Notes under the pieces: generated by a model
What the model was told of the DNA's origin: nothing
The model's database searches: none
What the model saw: the letters and a program-made list of their open reading frames with translations, nothing else
NCBI GenBank assembly: GCA_023394015.1
Contig: JAEXBL010000417.1
Location: 1-5,127 of the forward strand
From: Pseudomonadota bacterium
GTDB lineage: Bacteria; Pseudomonadota; Gammaproteobacteria; Burkholderiales; Burkholderiaceae_C
Length of the DNA stretch: 5,127 bases
Direction: 5' to 3'
In this document: positions 1-5,127 of the stretch, piece by piece
Numbering within the stretch: position 1 is the stretch's first letter
Layout: every line of letters begins with the position of its first letter
Program-made: the position numbers and the translations under genes

Positions 1-3000
1 CAGCTGCTCGGCCATTTCCATGGCGATCTTGTTGTGGCTGATGAACAGGAACTGCGTGCCCTGCCGGCTCATCTTGGTCACCAGCTTGGCGTAGCGCTCG
101 GTGTTGGCGTCGTCCAGCGGCGCGTCGCCCTCGTCCAGCAGGCAGAACGGCGCCGGGTTGAGCTGGAAGATGGCAAACACCAGCGCGATCGCCGTCAGCG
201 CCTTCTCGCCGCCCGACAGCAGGTGGATGGTCTGGTTCTTCTTGCCCGGCGGCTGAGCCATGACCTGCACGCCGGAGTCGAGGATTTCCTCGCCCGTCAT
301 CACCAGCCGCGCGTGGCCGCCGCCGAACAGCTCGGGGAACATGCGGCCGAAGTGCTCGTTGACGGTGTTGAAGGTGTTGCCCAGCAGCTCGCGGGTTTCG
401 GCGTCGATCTTCTTGATCGCGTCTTCCAGCGTGGTCATGGCCTCGGTCAGGTCGGCGTTCTGCGCGTCGAGGAACTGCTTGCGCTCGCGCGCCGTGCTCA
501 GCTCTTCCAGCGCCGCCAGGTTGACCGCGCCCAGCGCCTGCACTTCGCGGTGAAGGCGTTCGATCTCGCCCTGCAGGCCTTGCAGGCGCACGTTGCCCTC
601 GGTGATGGATAGCTCGACGGCGGCCAGGTCGGCCTCGGCGTCGGTCAGCAGTTGCGTGTACTGCTCGGTGCCCAGGCGCGCGGCCTGTTCCTTGAGCTGC
701 AGGTCGGTGATGCGCTGGCGCAGCGGGTCGAGCTCGCGCTCCAGCGTCAGGCGCCGCTCGTCGCTGGCGCGCAGCTTGGCCGTCAGGTCGTCGTAGCTGC
801 TGCGCTGGGCGCCCAGGGCCTGCTCGCGCTCCAGCTTCAGGGCCAGCGCATCCTGCAGGCCGGCCTGGGCGGCGGCGTCGGTCAGGCGCGCCAGCTCGTC
901 CTGCGCGCGCTGCTGCTCGGCGGCGATGCCGGCGCTTTGCTGGCCGGCCGTGTCGATGGTGCGGGCCAGCTCGGCCCGGCGCGCCTGCAGGCTGCGCTGG
1001 GCAAAAGTGGCTTCCTGCGCCTGCCGCTCCAGCGTGCGCTGCTGCTCGCGCGCCTCGGCCAGCTGGCGCTCGGCCTCGATCACGCGCTCGTCGAGCTGGG
1101 CGTGGCGCTCTTGCGTGTCGGCGAGCTGCATGTCCAGCTCCTCGAAGCGCGCCTCGGCCGTCACGCGGCGCTCCTGCAAGTCGCCCAGCGCGGCATCGAC
1201 CTCGGCCAGGTCGCCGGCGATCTGCTCGCTGCGCGCGCGGGTCTGCTCGGCCAGCTGGGTCAGGCGCAGGGTCTCGACCTGCAGCTCGTGCGCGCGCTGG
1301 CGCGCCTCGGCGGCTTCGCGGCGCGTGCCCACCAGGCGCTGGCTGGCGTCGCTGTAGCCAGCCTCGGCCTTGACGAGCGCGTTGCGCGCCTCGTCGCTGA
1401 TGAGCGATTGCGCGCGCAGCTGCTTCTCGATGTTCTCGATCTCCTGCGCGCGCGCCAGCAGGCCCGCCTGCTCGGAATCGGGCGCGTAGAAGCTGACGCT
1501 GTGGGCCGTGACGCAGTGGCCGCTTTGGACGTAGATGGCTTCGCCGCCCTGCAGCTGGCCGCGCGCGGCCAGCGCGTCTTCCAGGCTGGCGGCGGTGTAG
1601 CAGCCGGCCAGCCAGTCCGCCAGCAAGGCCTTCTGGCCGGCGTCATTCAGGCGCAGCAGATCGGCCAGGCGCGGCAGGCGCGCGGGCGCCTCGGGCAGCG
1701 CGGCGGGCGGCGGGTTGTAGAAGGCCAGTTTGGCCGGCGGCGCATCGCTGGCGAAGGCGCGCACCATGTCCAGCCGGCTGACTTCCAGCGCCGACATGCG
1801 CTCGCGCAGCGCGGCTTCGAGCGCGCATTCCCAGCCGGGCTCGACGTGGATGCGGCTCCACAGCCCTTGCAGGCCGTCCAGCCCGTGCTTTTGCAGCCAG
1901 GGCGTCAGCTTGCCGTCGGTCTTGACCTTGTCCTGCAAGGCCTTGAGCGCCTCCAGACGCGCCGACAGGTCGGCCTGCCGGGCGGATTCCTGGTTGACGG
2001 CCTGCTGCGCGGCACGGCGGGCCTCGTCTAGCTGCGGCACGCTGTCCTGCAGCTCCTGCAGGCGGGCGTCGGTGATTTCGGCGCTTTCCTGCGCCGTCGC
2101 CAGCTGCGACTGCAGGTTCAGCAGGCGCTGCTCGTCAGGCGCGGCCAGGGCGTTCTTGTCGGCCGTGAGCTTGTCGCGGCGCGCGTTCAACTGCCGCGTC
2201 TGCTCCTCGATGCCGCGCTGCTCGGCCGCCAGCACCTGGATCTGCTGCTGCACCTGGCCGACGGCACTGCGCTGCTCGGCGGACTTGGCCTGCGCCGCGC
2301 GCAGCGCCTCTTCCAGCGCAGGCAGCGCGCCCTGCTGCTCTTCGAGCTGCGCGGCCAGGGTGATGGCTTGTTCCTCGGCCTCGGCGTCCTGCTCGGCCAG
2401 TTGCTCGATCTCGGCCTCGGCCTCGTCCTTGCGCGCGGCCCACTGGGCGATCTGCTCCTGCAACTGCAGCAGCCGGCTTTCGGCGCGCTGGCGGCCTTCG
2501 ACGACGAAGCGGATCTCGGCCTCCAGCCGGCCGACCTCGGCACTGGCCTCGTACAGCAGGCCCTGCGCCTGGTTGACCTGGTCGCCGGCGGCGTAGTGGG
2601 CCTGGCGGATGGTTTCCAGGTCGGCCTCGACGTGGCGCAGGTCGGCCAGGCGCGATTCCAGCTCGTTGACGGCCTTCTCGGCATCGGCCTTGAGCCGCAC
2701 CTGGCCCTCCTCGGCCTCGGCGCGCTTCAGGAACCAGAGCTGGTTCTGCTTGAGCGTGGCCGACGACTGCAGGGCGTGGTACTGCTGGGCCACCTCGGCC
2801 TGGCGCTCCAGTTTTTCCAGGTTGGCGTTCAGTTCGCGCAGGATGTCCTCCACGCGCTGCAGGTTCTCGCGCGTGTCGGCCAGGCGGTTCTCGGTCTCGC
2901 GGCGGCGCTCCTTGTACTTGCTGACGCCGGCGGCTTCTTCGAGGAACAGGCGCAGCTCCTCGGGGCGCGACTCGATGATGCGGCTGATGGTGCCCTGGCC

Positions 3001-3432
3001 GATGATGGCGTAAGCGCGCGGCCCCAGGCCGGTGCCCAGGAACACGTCCTGCACGTCGCGCCGGCGCACCGGCTGGTTGTTGATGTAGTAGCTGCTGGTG
3101 CCGTCGCGCGTGAGCACGCGCTTGACGGAGATCTCGGCAAACTGGTTCCACTGGCCGCCGGCGCGGTGGTCCTGGTTGTCGAACACCAACTCCACCGACG
3201 AGCGCGAGGCCGGCTTGCGCGTGGTGGTGCCGTTGAAGATCACGTCCTGCATCGACTCGCCGCGCAGCTCGGACGCGCGCGACTCGCCCAGCACCCAGCG
3301 CACTGCGTCCATGATGTTGGACTTGCCGCAGCCGTTGGGCCCCACCACGCCGACCAATTGGCCGGGCAGCATGAAGTTGGTGGGTTCGGCGAAGGACTTG
3401 AAGCCGGAGAGCTTGATGGAGTTGAGACGCAC
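1..3432 (-). CDS. smc: Chromosome segregation ATPase SMC (3' end beyond window)
   Basis: This is the core subunit of bacterial condensin; with ScpA and ScpB it binds nucleoid DNA and uses ATP to organise and separate sister chromosomes. All 1144 codons are open in one frame. The N-terminal head (about 1-170) has Walker A GPNGCGKSN at 31-39 (K37), the arginine-finger position R57, and the Q-loop Q146 in IIGQGTI. A first Ala/Glu/Gln/Leu-rich coiled coil (about 175-505) leads to a hinge at about 509-652, and a second coil returns to about 965. The C-terminal head has the signature LSGGEK at 1072-1077, Walker B/D-loop LLDEGDAPLDD around 1100-1108, and the switch histidine H1133 in ISHNK. SMC proteins are usually about 1170-1190 residues, so only the extreme C-terminus is cut off. 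GTG is chosen as start because it gives the conserved (M)RLNSIKLSGFKSF opening; no better start lies between it and the in-frame upstream TGA. No Shine-Dalgarno is evident. G1102 replaces the usual Val. In related betaproteobacteria zipA and ligA commonly follow smc, but that lies outside this window. Confidence 0.97.
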   Translation of the reverse strand, partial: MRLNSIKLSGFKSFAEPTNFMLPGQLVGVVGPNGCGKSNIMDAVRWVLGESRASELRGESMQDVIFNGTTTRKPASRSSVELVFDNQDHRAGGQWNQFAEISVKRVLTRDGTSSYYINNQPVRRRDVQDVFLGTGLGPRAYAIIGQGTISRIIESRPEELRLFLEEAAGVSKYKERRRETENRLADTRENLQRVEDILRELNANLEKLERQAEVAQQYHALQSSATLKQNQLWFLKRAEAEEGQVRLKADAEKAVNELESRLADLRHVEADLETIRQAHYAAGDQVNQAQGLLYEASAEVGRLEAEIRFVVEGRQRAESRLLQLQEQIAQWAARKDEAEAEIEQLAEQDAEAEEQAITLAAQLEEQQGALPALEEALRAAQAKSAEQRSAVGQVQQQIQVLAAEQRGIEEQTRQLNARRDKLTADKNALAAPDEQRLLNLQSQLATAQESAEITDARLQELQDSVPQLDEARRAAQQAVNQESARQADLSARLEALKALQDKVKTDGKLTPWLQKHGLDGLQGLWSRIHVEPGWECALEAALRERMSALEVSRLDMVRAFASDAPPAKLAFYNPPPAALPEAPARLPRLADLLRLNDAGQKALLADWLAGCYTAASLEDALAARGQLQGGEAIYVQSGHCVTAHSVSFYAPDSEQAGLLARAQEIENIEKQLRAQSLISDEARNALVKAEAGYSDASQRLVGTRREAAEARQRAHELQVETLRLTQLAEQTRARSEQIAGDLAEVDAALGDLQERRVTAEARFEELDMQLADTQERHAQLDERVIEAERQLAEAREQQRTLERQAQEATFAQRSLQARRAELARTIDTAGQQSAGIAAEQQRAQDELARLTDAAAQAGLQDALALKLEREQALGAQRSSYDDLTAKLRASDERRLTLERELDPLRQRITDLQLKEQAARLGTEQYTQLLTDAEADLAAVELSITEGNVRLQGLQGEIERLHREVQALGAVNLAALEELSTARERKQFLDAQNADLTEAMTTLEDAIKKIDAETRELLGNTFNTVNEHFGRMFPELFGGGHARLVMTGEEILDSGVQVMAQPPGKKNQTIHLLSGGEKALTAIALVFAIFQLNPAPFCLLDEGDAPLDDANTERYAKLVTKMSRQGTQFLFISHNKIAMEMAEQL

Positions 3433-3486
3433 TGGCGCTATGAGGCCGCTCGGGCCGGACTGCAGGGGGTCGAAGGCAAAAGGGCA

Positions 3487-3492
3487 ATGATA
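3487..3492 (-). promoter_or_regulatory. Possible -10 hexamer for smc
   Basis: On the minus strand this reads TATCAT, five of six matches to the sigma-70 -10 consensus, and would start transcription near 3480, about 48 bases before the smc GTG. A TTGACC hexamer (minus strand, 3506-3511) matches the -35 consensus at five positions, but the spacer is only 13 bases, too short for a normal promoter. The pair is therefore suggestive only; the actual smc promoter could lie in the AT-rich patch further upstream. Confidence 0.25.
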
Positions 3493-3511
3493 CCGCGCGG
3501 CAAGGGGTCAA

Positions 3512-3552
3512 TCGGCCCGGCTGCGCCTGGGCCAGTGCTTGGGCTGGGCCGA
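3512..3552 (+). repeat. Inverted repeat followed by a short T run
   Basis: The arms 3512-3521 (TCGGCCCGGC) and 3543-3552 (GCTGGGCCGA) pair over ten positions with one G-T wobble when read as plus-strand RNA, around a 21-base loop. Four T residues follow at 3553-3556. The shape resembles a weak intrinsic terminator, but the loop is long, the T run is short, and no plus-strand gene ends just upstream within the window. It could instead be a stem in untranslated RNA or chance pairing in GC-rich DNA. Confidence 0.3.
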
Positions 3553-3557
3553 TTTTC

Positions 3558-3574
3558 GCTACATTTTGTATAGC
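3558..3574. repeat. GCTA-N9-TAGC palindromic motif in AT-rich patch
   Basis: The sequence GCTACATTTTGTATAGC has perfect 4-base outer arms (GCTA/TAGC) and partial inner pairing around an AT-rich centre. It sits in the only AT-rich stretch of the intergenic region. Short GCTA...TAGC palindromes with AT-rich centres are, to my recollection, frequent between genes in Comamonadaceae, so this may be one copy of a dispersed repeat. The same patch contains loose -10-like sequences on both strands, so it could equally be part of a promoter. Confidence 0.4.
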
Positions 3575-3641
3575 ATGATGTGCTTTCCTGGCCGACGCCA
3601 GGGGCCGATTCAACCAGCAATTCCTGGCACGGCAGCGCCAG

Positions 3642-3669
3642 GCCCTGCGCCCGCTGCATCCAGCAGGGC
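3642..3669. repeat. 7-base inverted repeat upstream of dapC
   Basis: The arms GCCCTGC (3642-3648) and GCAGGGC (3663-3669) are perfectly complementary around a 14-base loop, with a further GCGC pair at 3635-3638 and 3675-3678 outside. It would form a hairpin if the dapC transcript began in the AT-rich patch. There is no T run, so it is not a terminator. Chance occurrence is plausible at this base composition. Confidence 0.25.
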
Positions 3670-3698
3670 GCCCAGCGCTCTCTCAGGCGGCCCAGGCC

Positions 3699-3710
3699 CC
3701 TGCCGGCAGG
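3699..3710. repeat. Perfect 12-base palindrome CCTGCCGGCAGG
   Basis: The palindrome is symmetric over all 12 bases and ends 9 bases before the GATAAT hexamer preceding dapC, so it would overlap the -35/spacer region of that putative promoter. This is where a repressor or activator dimer could bind. No regulator family is recognised from the sequence, and short GC palindromes are common in such DNA. Confidence 0.3.
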
Positions 3711-3719
3711 CGCGCCCCG

Positions 3720-3725
3720 GATAAT
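3720..3725 (+). promoter_or_regulatory. Possible -10 hexamer immediately upstream of dapC
   Basis: GATAAT matches the sigma-70 -10 consensus TATAAT at five of six positions and stands out as AT-rich in GC-rich surroundings. It ends only 8 bases before the dapC ATG, so transcription would begin at or within a few bases of the start codon, giving a leaderless or nearly leaderless mRNA. This would agree with the absence of a Shine-Dalgarno sequence. No good -35 hexamer is present at 16-18 bases upstream. Confidence 0.35.
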
Positions 3726-3733
3726 CCGCCGCC

Positions 3734-4954
3734 ATGAATCCCCTGCTCTCGCGCCTGCAGCCCTACCCGTTCGAGCGGCTGCGCCAGTTGTTCACCGGTG
3801 TCACGCCCCACCCGGCCTACCGACCGATCAGCCTGGGCATTGGCGAGCCGAAGCACGCCACGCCCCGGTTCATCCAGGACGCGCTGGCTGGCGACCTGGC
3901 CACCGGACTGGCGGGCTACCCGCCCACCGCCGGTTCGCCCGCGCTGCGCCAAGCCTGCGCCGGCTGGCTGCAGCGGCGCTACGGTGTGGCGGTGGACGCG
4001 GCCACCCAGGTGCTGCCGGTGCTGGGCTCGCGCGAGGCGCTGTTCGCGCTGGCGCAGACGGTGGTCGACCCCACGCGCCCCGGCGGCGCGGTGGTGGCCT
4101 GCCCCAACCCCTTCTATCAAATCTACGAGGGCGCCACCCTGCTGGCGGGCGCCGAGCCGCACTACGTGGCCAGCGACCCGGCGCGCAACTTCGCCCCGCG
4201 CTGGGACCAGGTGCCACCCGACGTGTGGGCGCGCACGCAGCTGGTCTATGTGTGCTCGCCCGGCAACCCCACCGGCGCGGTGATGCCGCTGGAGGAGTGG
4301 CGGATGCTGTTCGCGCTGAGCGATGCGCACGGCTTCGTCATCGCCTCGGACGAGTGCTACAGCGAGATCTACTTCGACGGCGCGGCGCCGCTGGGCGGGC
4401 TGGAGGCGGCGATGAAACTGGGCCGCCCGGACTTCAGGCGCCTGGTGATGCTGACCAGCCTGTCCAAGCGCAGCAACGTGCCGGGCCTGCGCTCGGGCTT
4501 CGTGGCCGGCGATGCCGACATCCTGAAAGCCTTTCTGCGCTACCGCACCTACCACGGCAGCGCCATGAGCCCGGCGGTGCAGACCGCCAGCATCGCCGCC
4601 TGGGGCGACGAGGCGCACGTGCAGGACAACCGCCGCCTCTACCGCGAGAAGTTCGCCGCCGTGCTGCCGCTGCTGGCGCCGGTGATGGACGTGAAGCTGC
4701 CCGACGCCGCGTTCTACCTGTGGGCCGGCATCCCCGCGGCGTGGAATAGTTGCGACACCGGCTTCGCCCGCGCCCTGCTCGCTCAATACAATGTGACGGT
4801 GCTGCCCGGCAGCTACCTGGCGCGCGACGCCGGCGGCAGCAACCCCGGCCAGGGCCGCGTGCGCATGGCGCTGGTGGCCGAGACGGCCGAATGCGTCGAG
4901 GCGGCCCGGCGCATCGCCCAGTTCATCCAGTCCAACCCGCACCCCACTCCATGA
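3734..4954 (+). CDS. dapC: Succinyldiaminopimelate transaminase
   Basis: This 406-residue PLP enzyme of the class I/II (fold type I) aminotransferases converts N-succinyl-2-amino-6-oxopimelate to N-succinyl-LL-diaminopimelate with glutamate as amino donor, in the succinylase branch of lysine/diaminopimelate synthesis in the cytoplasm. Visible landmarks are [11 protein letters not shown] (34-44), GYPPTAGS near 61-68, SPGNPTG with N178, ASDECYSE with D206 and Y209 (PLP ring contacts), SLSKRSN with the Schiff-base lysine K245, R253 for the phosphate, and R377 in GRVRMAL, the likely substrate carboxylate-binding arginine. The whole fold is present and the length is normal for DapC. The ATG gives the typical opening [16 protein letters not shown]. 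No Shine-Dalgarno precedes it; a GATAAT hexamer lies just upstream. Its stop overlaps the dapD start by four bases, and the DapD neighbour makes the DapC assignment much more specific than the fold alone. Confidence 0.95.
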   Translation: MNPLLSRLQPYPFERLRQLFTGVTPHPAYRPISLGIGEPKHATPRFIQDALAGDLATGLAGYPPTAGSPALRQACAGWLQRRYGVAVDAATQVLPVLGSREALFALAQTVVDPTRPGGAVVACPNPFYQIYEGATLLAGAEPHYVASDPARNFAPRWDQVPPDVWARTQLVYVCSPGNPTGAVMPLEEWRMLFALSDAHGFVIASDECYSEIYFDGAAPLGGLEAAMKLGRPDFRRLVMLTSLSKRSNVPGLRSGFVAGDADILKAFLRYRTYHGSAMSPAVQTASIAAWGDEAHVQDNRRLYREKFAAVLPLLAPVMDVKLPDAAFYLWAGIPAAWNSCDTGFARALLAQYNVTVLPGSYLARDAGGSNPGQGRVRMALVAETAECVEAARRIAQFIQSNPHPTP

Positions 4955-5127
4955 GTTCCTCCCTGCAGCAAACCATCGACACCGCCTGGGAGCAGCGCGC
5001 CAGCATCTCGCCCGCCGCCGCCCCGCCCGAGGGGGTCGAGGCGGTGGAGCACGTCATCGGCGAGCTGAACGCCGGCCGCCTGCGCGTGGCCACGCGCCAG
5101 GGCGTGGGGCAGTGGACGGTGCACCAG
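4951..5127 (+). CDS. dapD: Tetrahydrodipicolinate N-succinyltransferase, N-terminal part
   Basis: The first 59 codons run in frame to the window edge. DapD transfers succinyl from succinyl-CoA to 2,3,4,5-tetrahydropyridine-2,6-dicarboxylate, the step just before DapC. The visible part matches the helical N-terminal domain of DapD: an [13 protein letters not shown] segment (residues 9-21), an [17 protein letters not shown] segment (33-49), and the GVGQWTVHQ motif at 51-59. The left-handed beta-helix acyltransferase domain lies outside the window. The ATG overlaps the dapC stop as ATGA and has no Shine-Dalgarno in the preceding C-rich stretch, so translation probably depends on coupling to dapC. 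Confidence 0.95.
   Translation, partial: MSSSLQQTIDTAWEQRASISPAAAPPEGVEAVEHVIGELNAGRLRVATRQGVGQWTVHQ

Larger units (their letters stand above)
3433..3733. other. Divergent intergenic control region between smc and dapC
   Basis: This 301-base gap separates the divergent starts of smc and dapC, so it must carry any promoters serving both. I see no convincing gene in it: the short open frames here are Pro/Gly/Ala/Arg-rich and do not resemble a known protein. It contains an AT-rich patch (about 3553-3590) in otherwise very GC-rich DNA, a GCTA-N9-TAGC motif, three inverted repeats and two -10-like hexamers. I found no tRNA, riboswitch or convincing terminator. Confidence 0.85.

Noticed and set aside
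652..2031. 459-codon open frame on the plus strand, antisense to smc
   Set aside because: It is in exact codon register with smc, so its stops can only arise from CTA, TTA or TCA codons in smc. Smc uses CTA only twice (604-606 and 2029-2031) and never TTA or TCA, so long antisense frames are automatic. The product is low-complexity Leu/Ala/Gly/Gln/Arg without a recognised domain.
170..3000. Repeated ctcggcc / gcgctgc-like words across smc suggesting a tandem repeat
   Set aside because: They reflect repeated Ala, Glu, Leu, Gln and Arg codons in the coiled-coil arms with strong GC3 bias, without a fixed period or unit.
2368..3573. 401-codon open frame on the plus strand, antisense to the smc N-terminal half
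   Set aside because: Same codon-register shadow as the 652-2031 frame; it covers the Walker A and Q-loop codons of smc, which are clearly the real coding sense.
2135..3613. 492-codon open frame on the minus strand starting upstream of smc
   Set aside because: It lies in a shifted frame over smc and gives an Arg/Ala/Gly/Pro-rich product without a fold, whereas the true frame gives a continuous SMC protein.
3539..3724. 61-codon plus-strand frame in the intergenic gap
   Set aside because: The composition is Pro/Gly/Ala/Ser/Arg-rich, there is no ribosome binding site, and no recognisable domain or signal peptide is present; the frame runs across several inverted repeats.
3580..4749. 389-codon plus-strand frame overlapping dapC
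   Set aside because: This is an out-of-frame reading of dapC; the product has no family resemblance and is rich in Arg/Ala/Gly/Pro.
3683..4942. 419-codon open frame antisense to dapC
   Set aside because: The plus-strand frame encodes a complete aminotransferase with all catalytic residues; the antisense product is His/Arg/Gly/Ala-rich low complexity, typical of shadows in high-GC genes.
1..5127. Defence, toxin-antitoxin, prophage or CRISPR-like system
   Set aside because: All coding space is accounted for by smc, dapC and dapD, which are conserved housekeeping genes; no repeats, integrase, transposase or attachment-like sequences were seen.

Overview
The window looks like a housekeeping stretch of a GC-rich betaproteobacterial chromosome, most likely from the family Comamonadaceae (Acidovorax/Alicycliphilus-like). 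The reasons are the strongly G/C-biased third codon positions, the protein sequences themselves, and the pairing of smc with dapC-dapD. The taxonomic call is inference from recognised protein families, not from a database search.

Layout: positions 1-3432 hold one gene on the minus strand, smc. It starts with GTG at 3432 and runs off the left edge after 1144 codons, with no internal stop or frameshift. Only the last few tens of residues and the stop are missing. Positions 3433-3733 are a 301-base non-coding gap between divergent genes. It contains an AT-rich patch, several small inverted repeats and weak promoter-like hexamers. On the plus strand, dapC (3734-4954, complete) overlaps dapD (4951-5127, first 59 codons only) by four bases in an ATGA junction, so the two form an operon that continues to the right.

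Function: SMC is the ATPase of the bacterial condensin (SMC-ScpA-ScpB) that compacts and separates sister chromosomes. DapD and DapC catalyse consecutive steps of the succinylase branch of lysine/meso-diaminopimelate synthesis: DapD succinylates tetrahydrodipicolinate and DapC transaminates the product. The pathway supplies peptidoglycan and lysine. The two transcription units share a control region but no obvious biochemical link.

I found no mobile element, CRISPR array, RNA gene or novel system. The points most worth a second look are a Gly where Val is usual in the SMC Walker B/D-loop (DEGD), a -10-like hexamer so close to the dapC ATG that the mRNA may be leaderless, the lack of a Shine-Dalgarno at all three starts, and a GCTA-N9-TAGC motif in the intergenic AT patch that resembles a dispersed Comamonadaceae intergenic repeat. 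Long open frames antisense to smc are codon-bias shadows.
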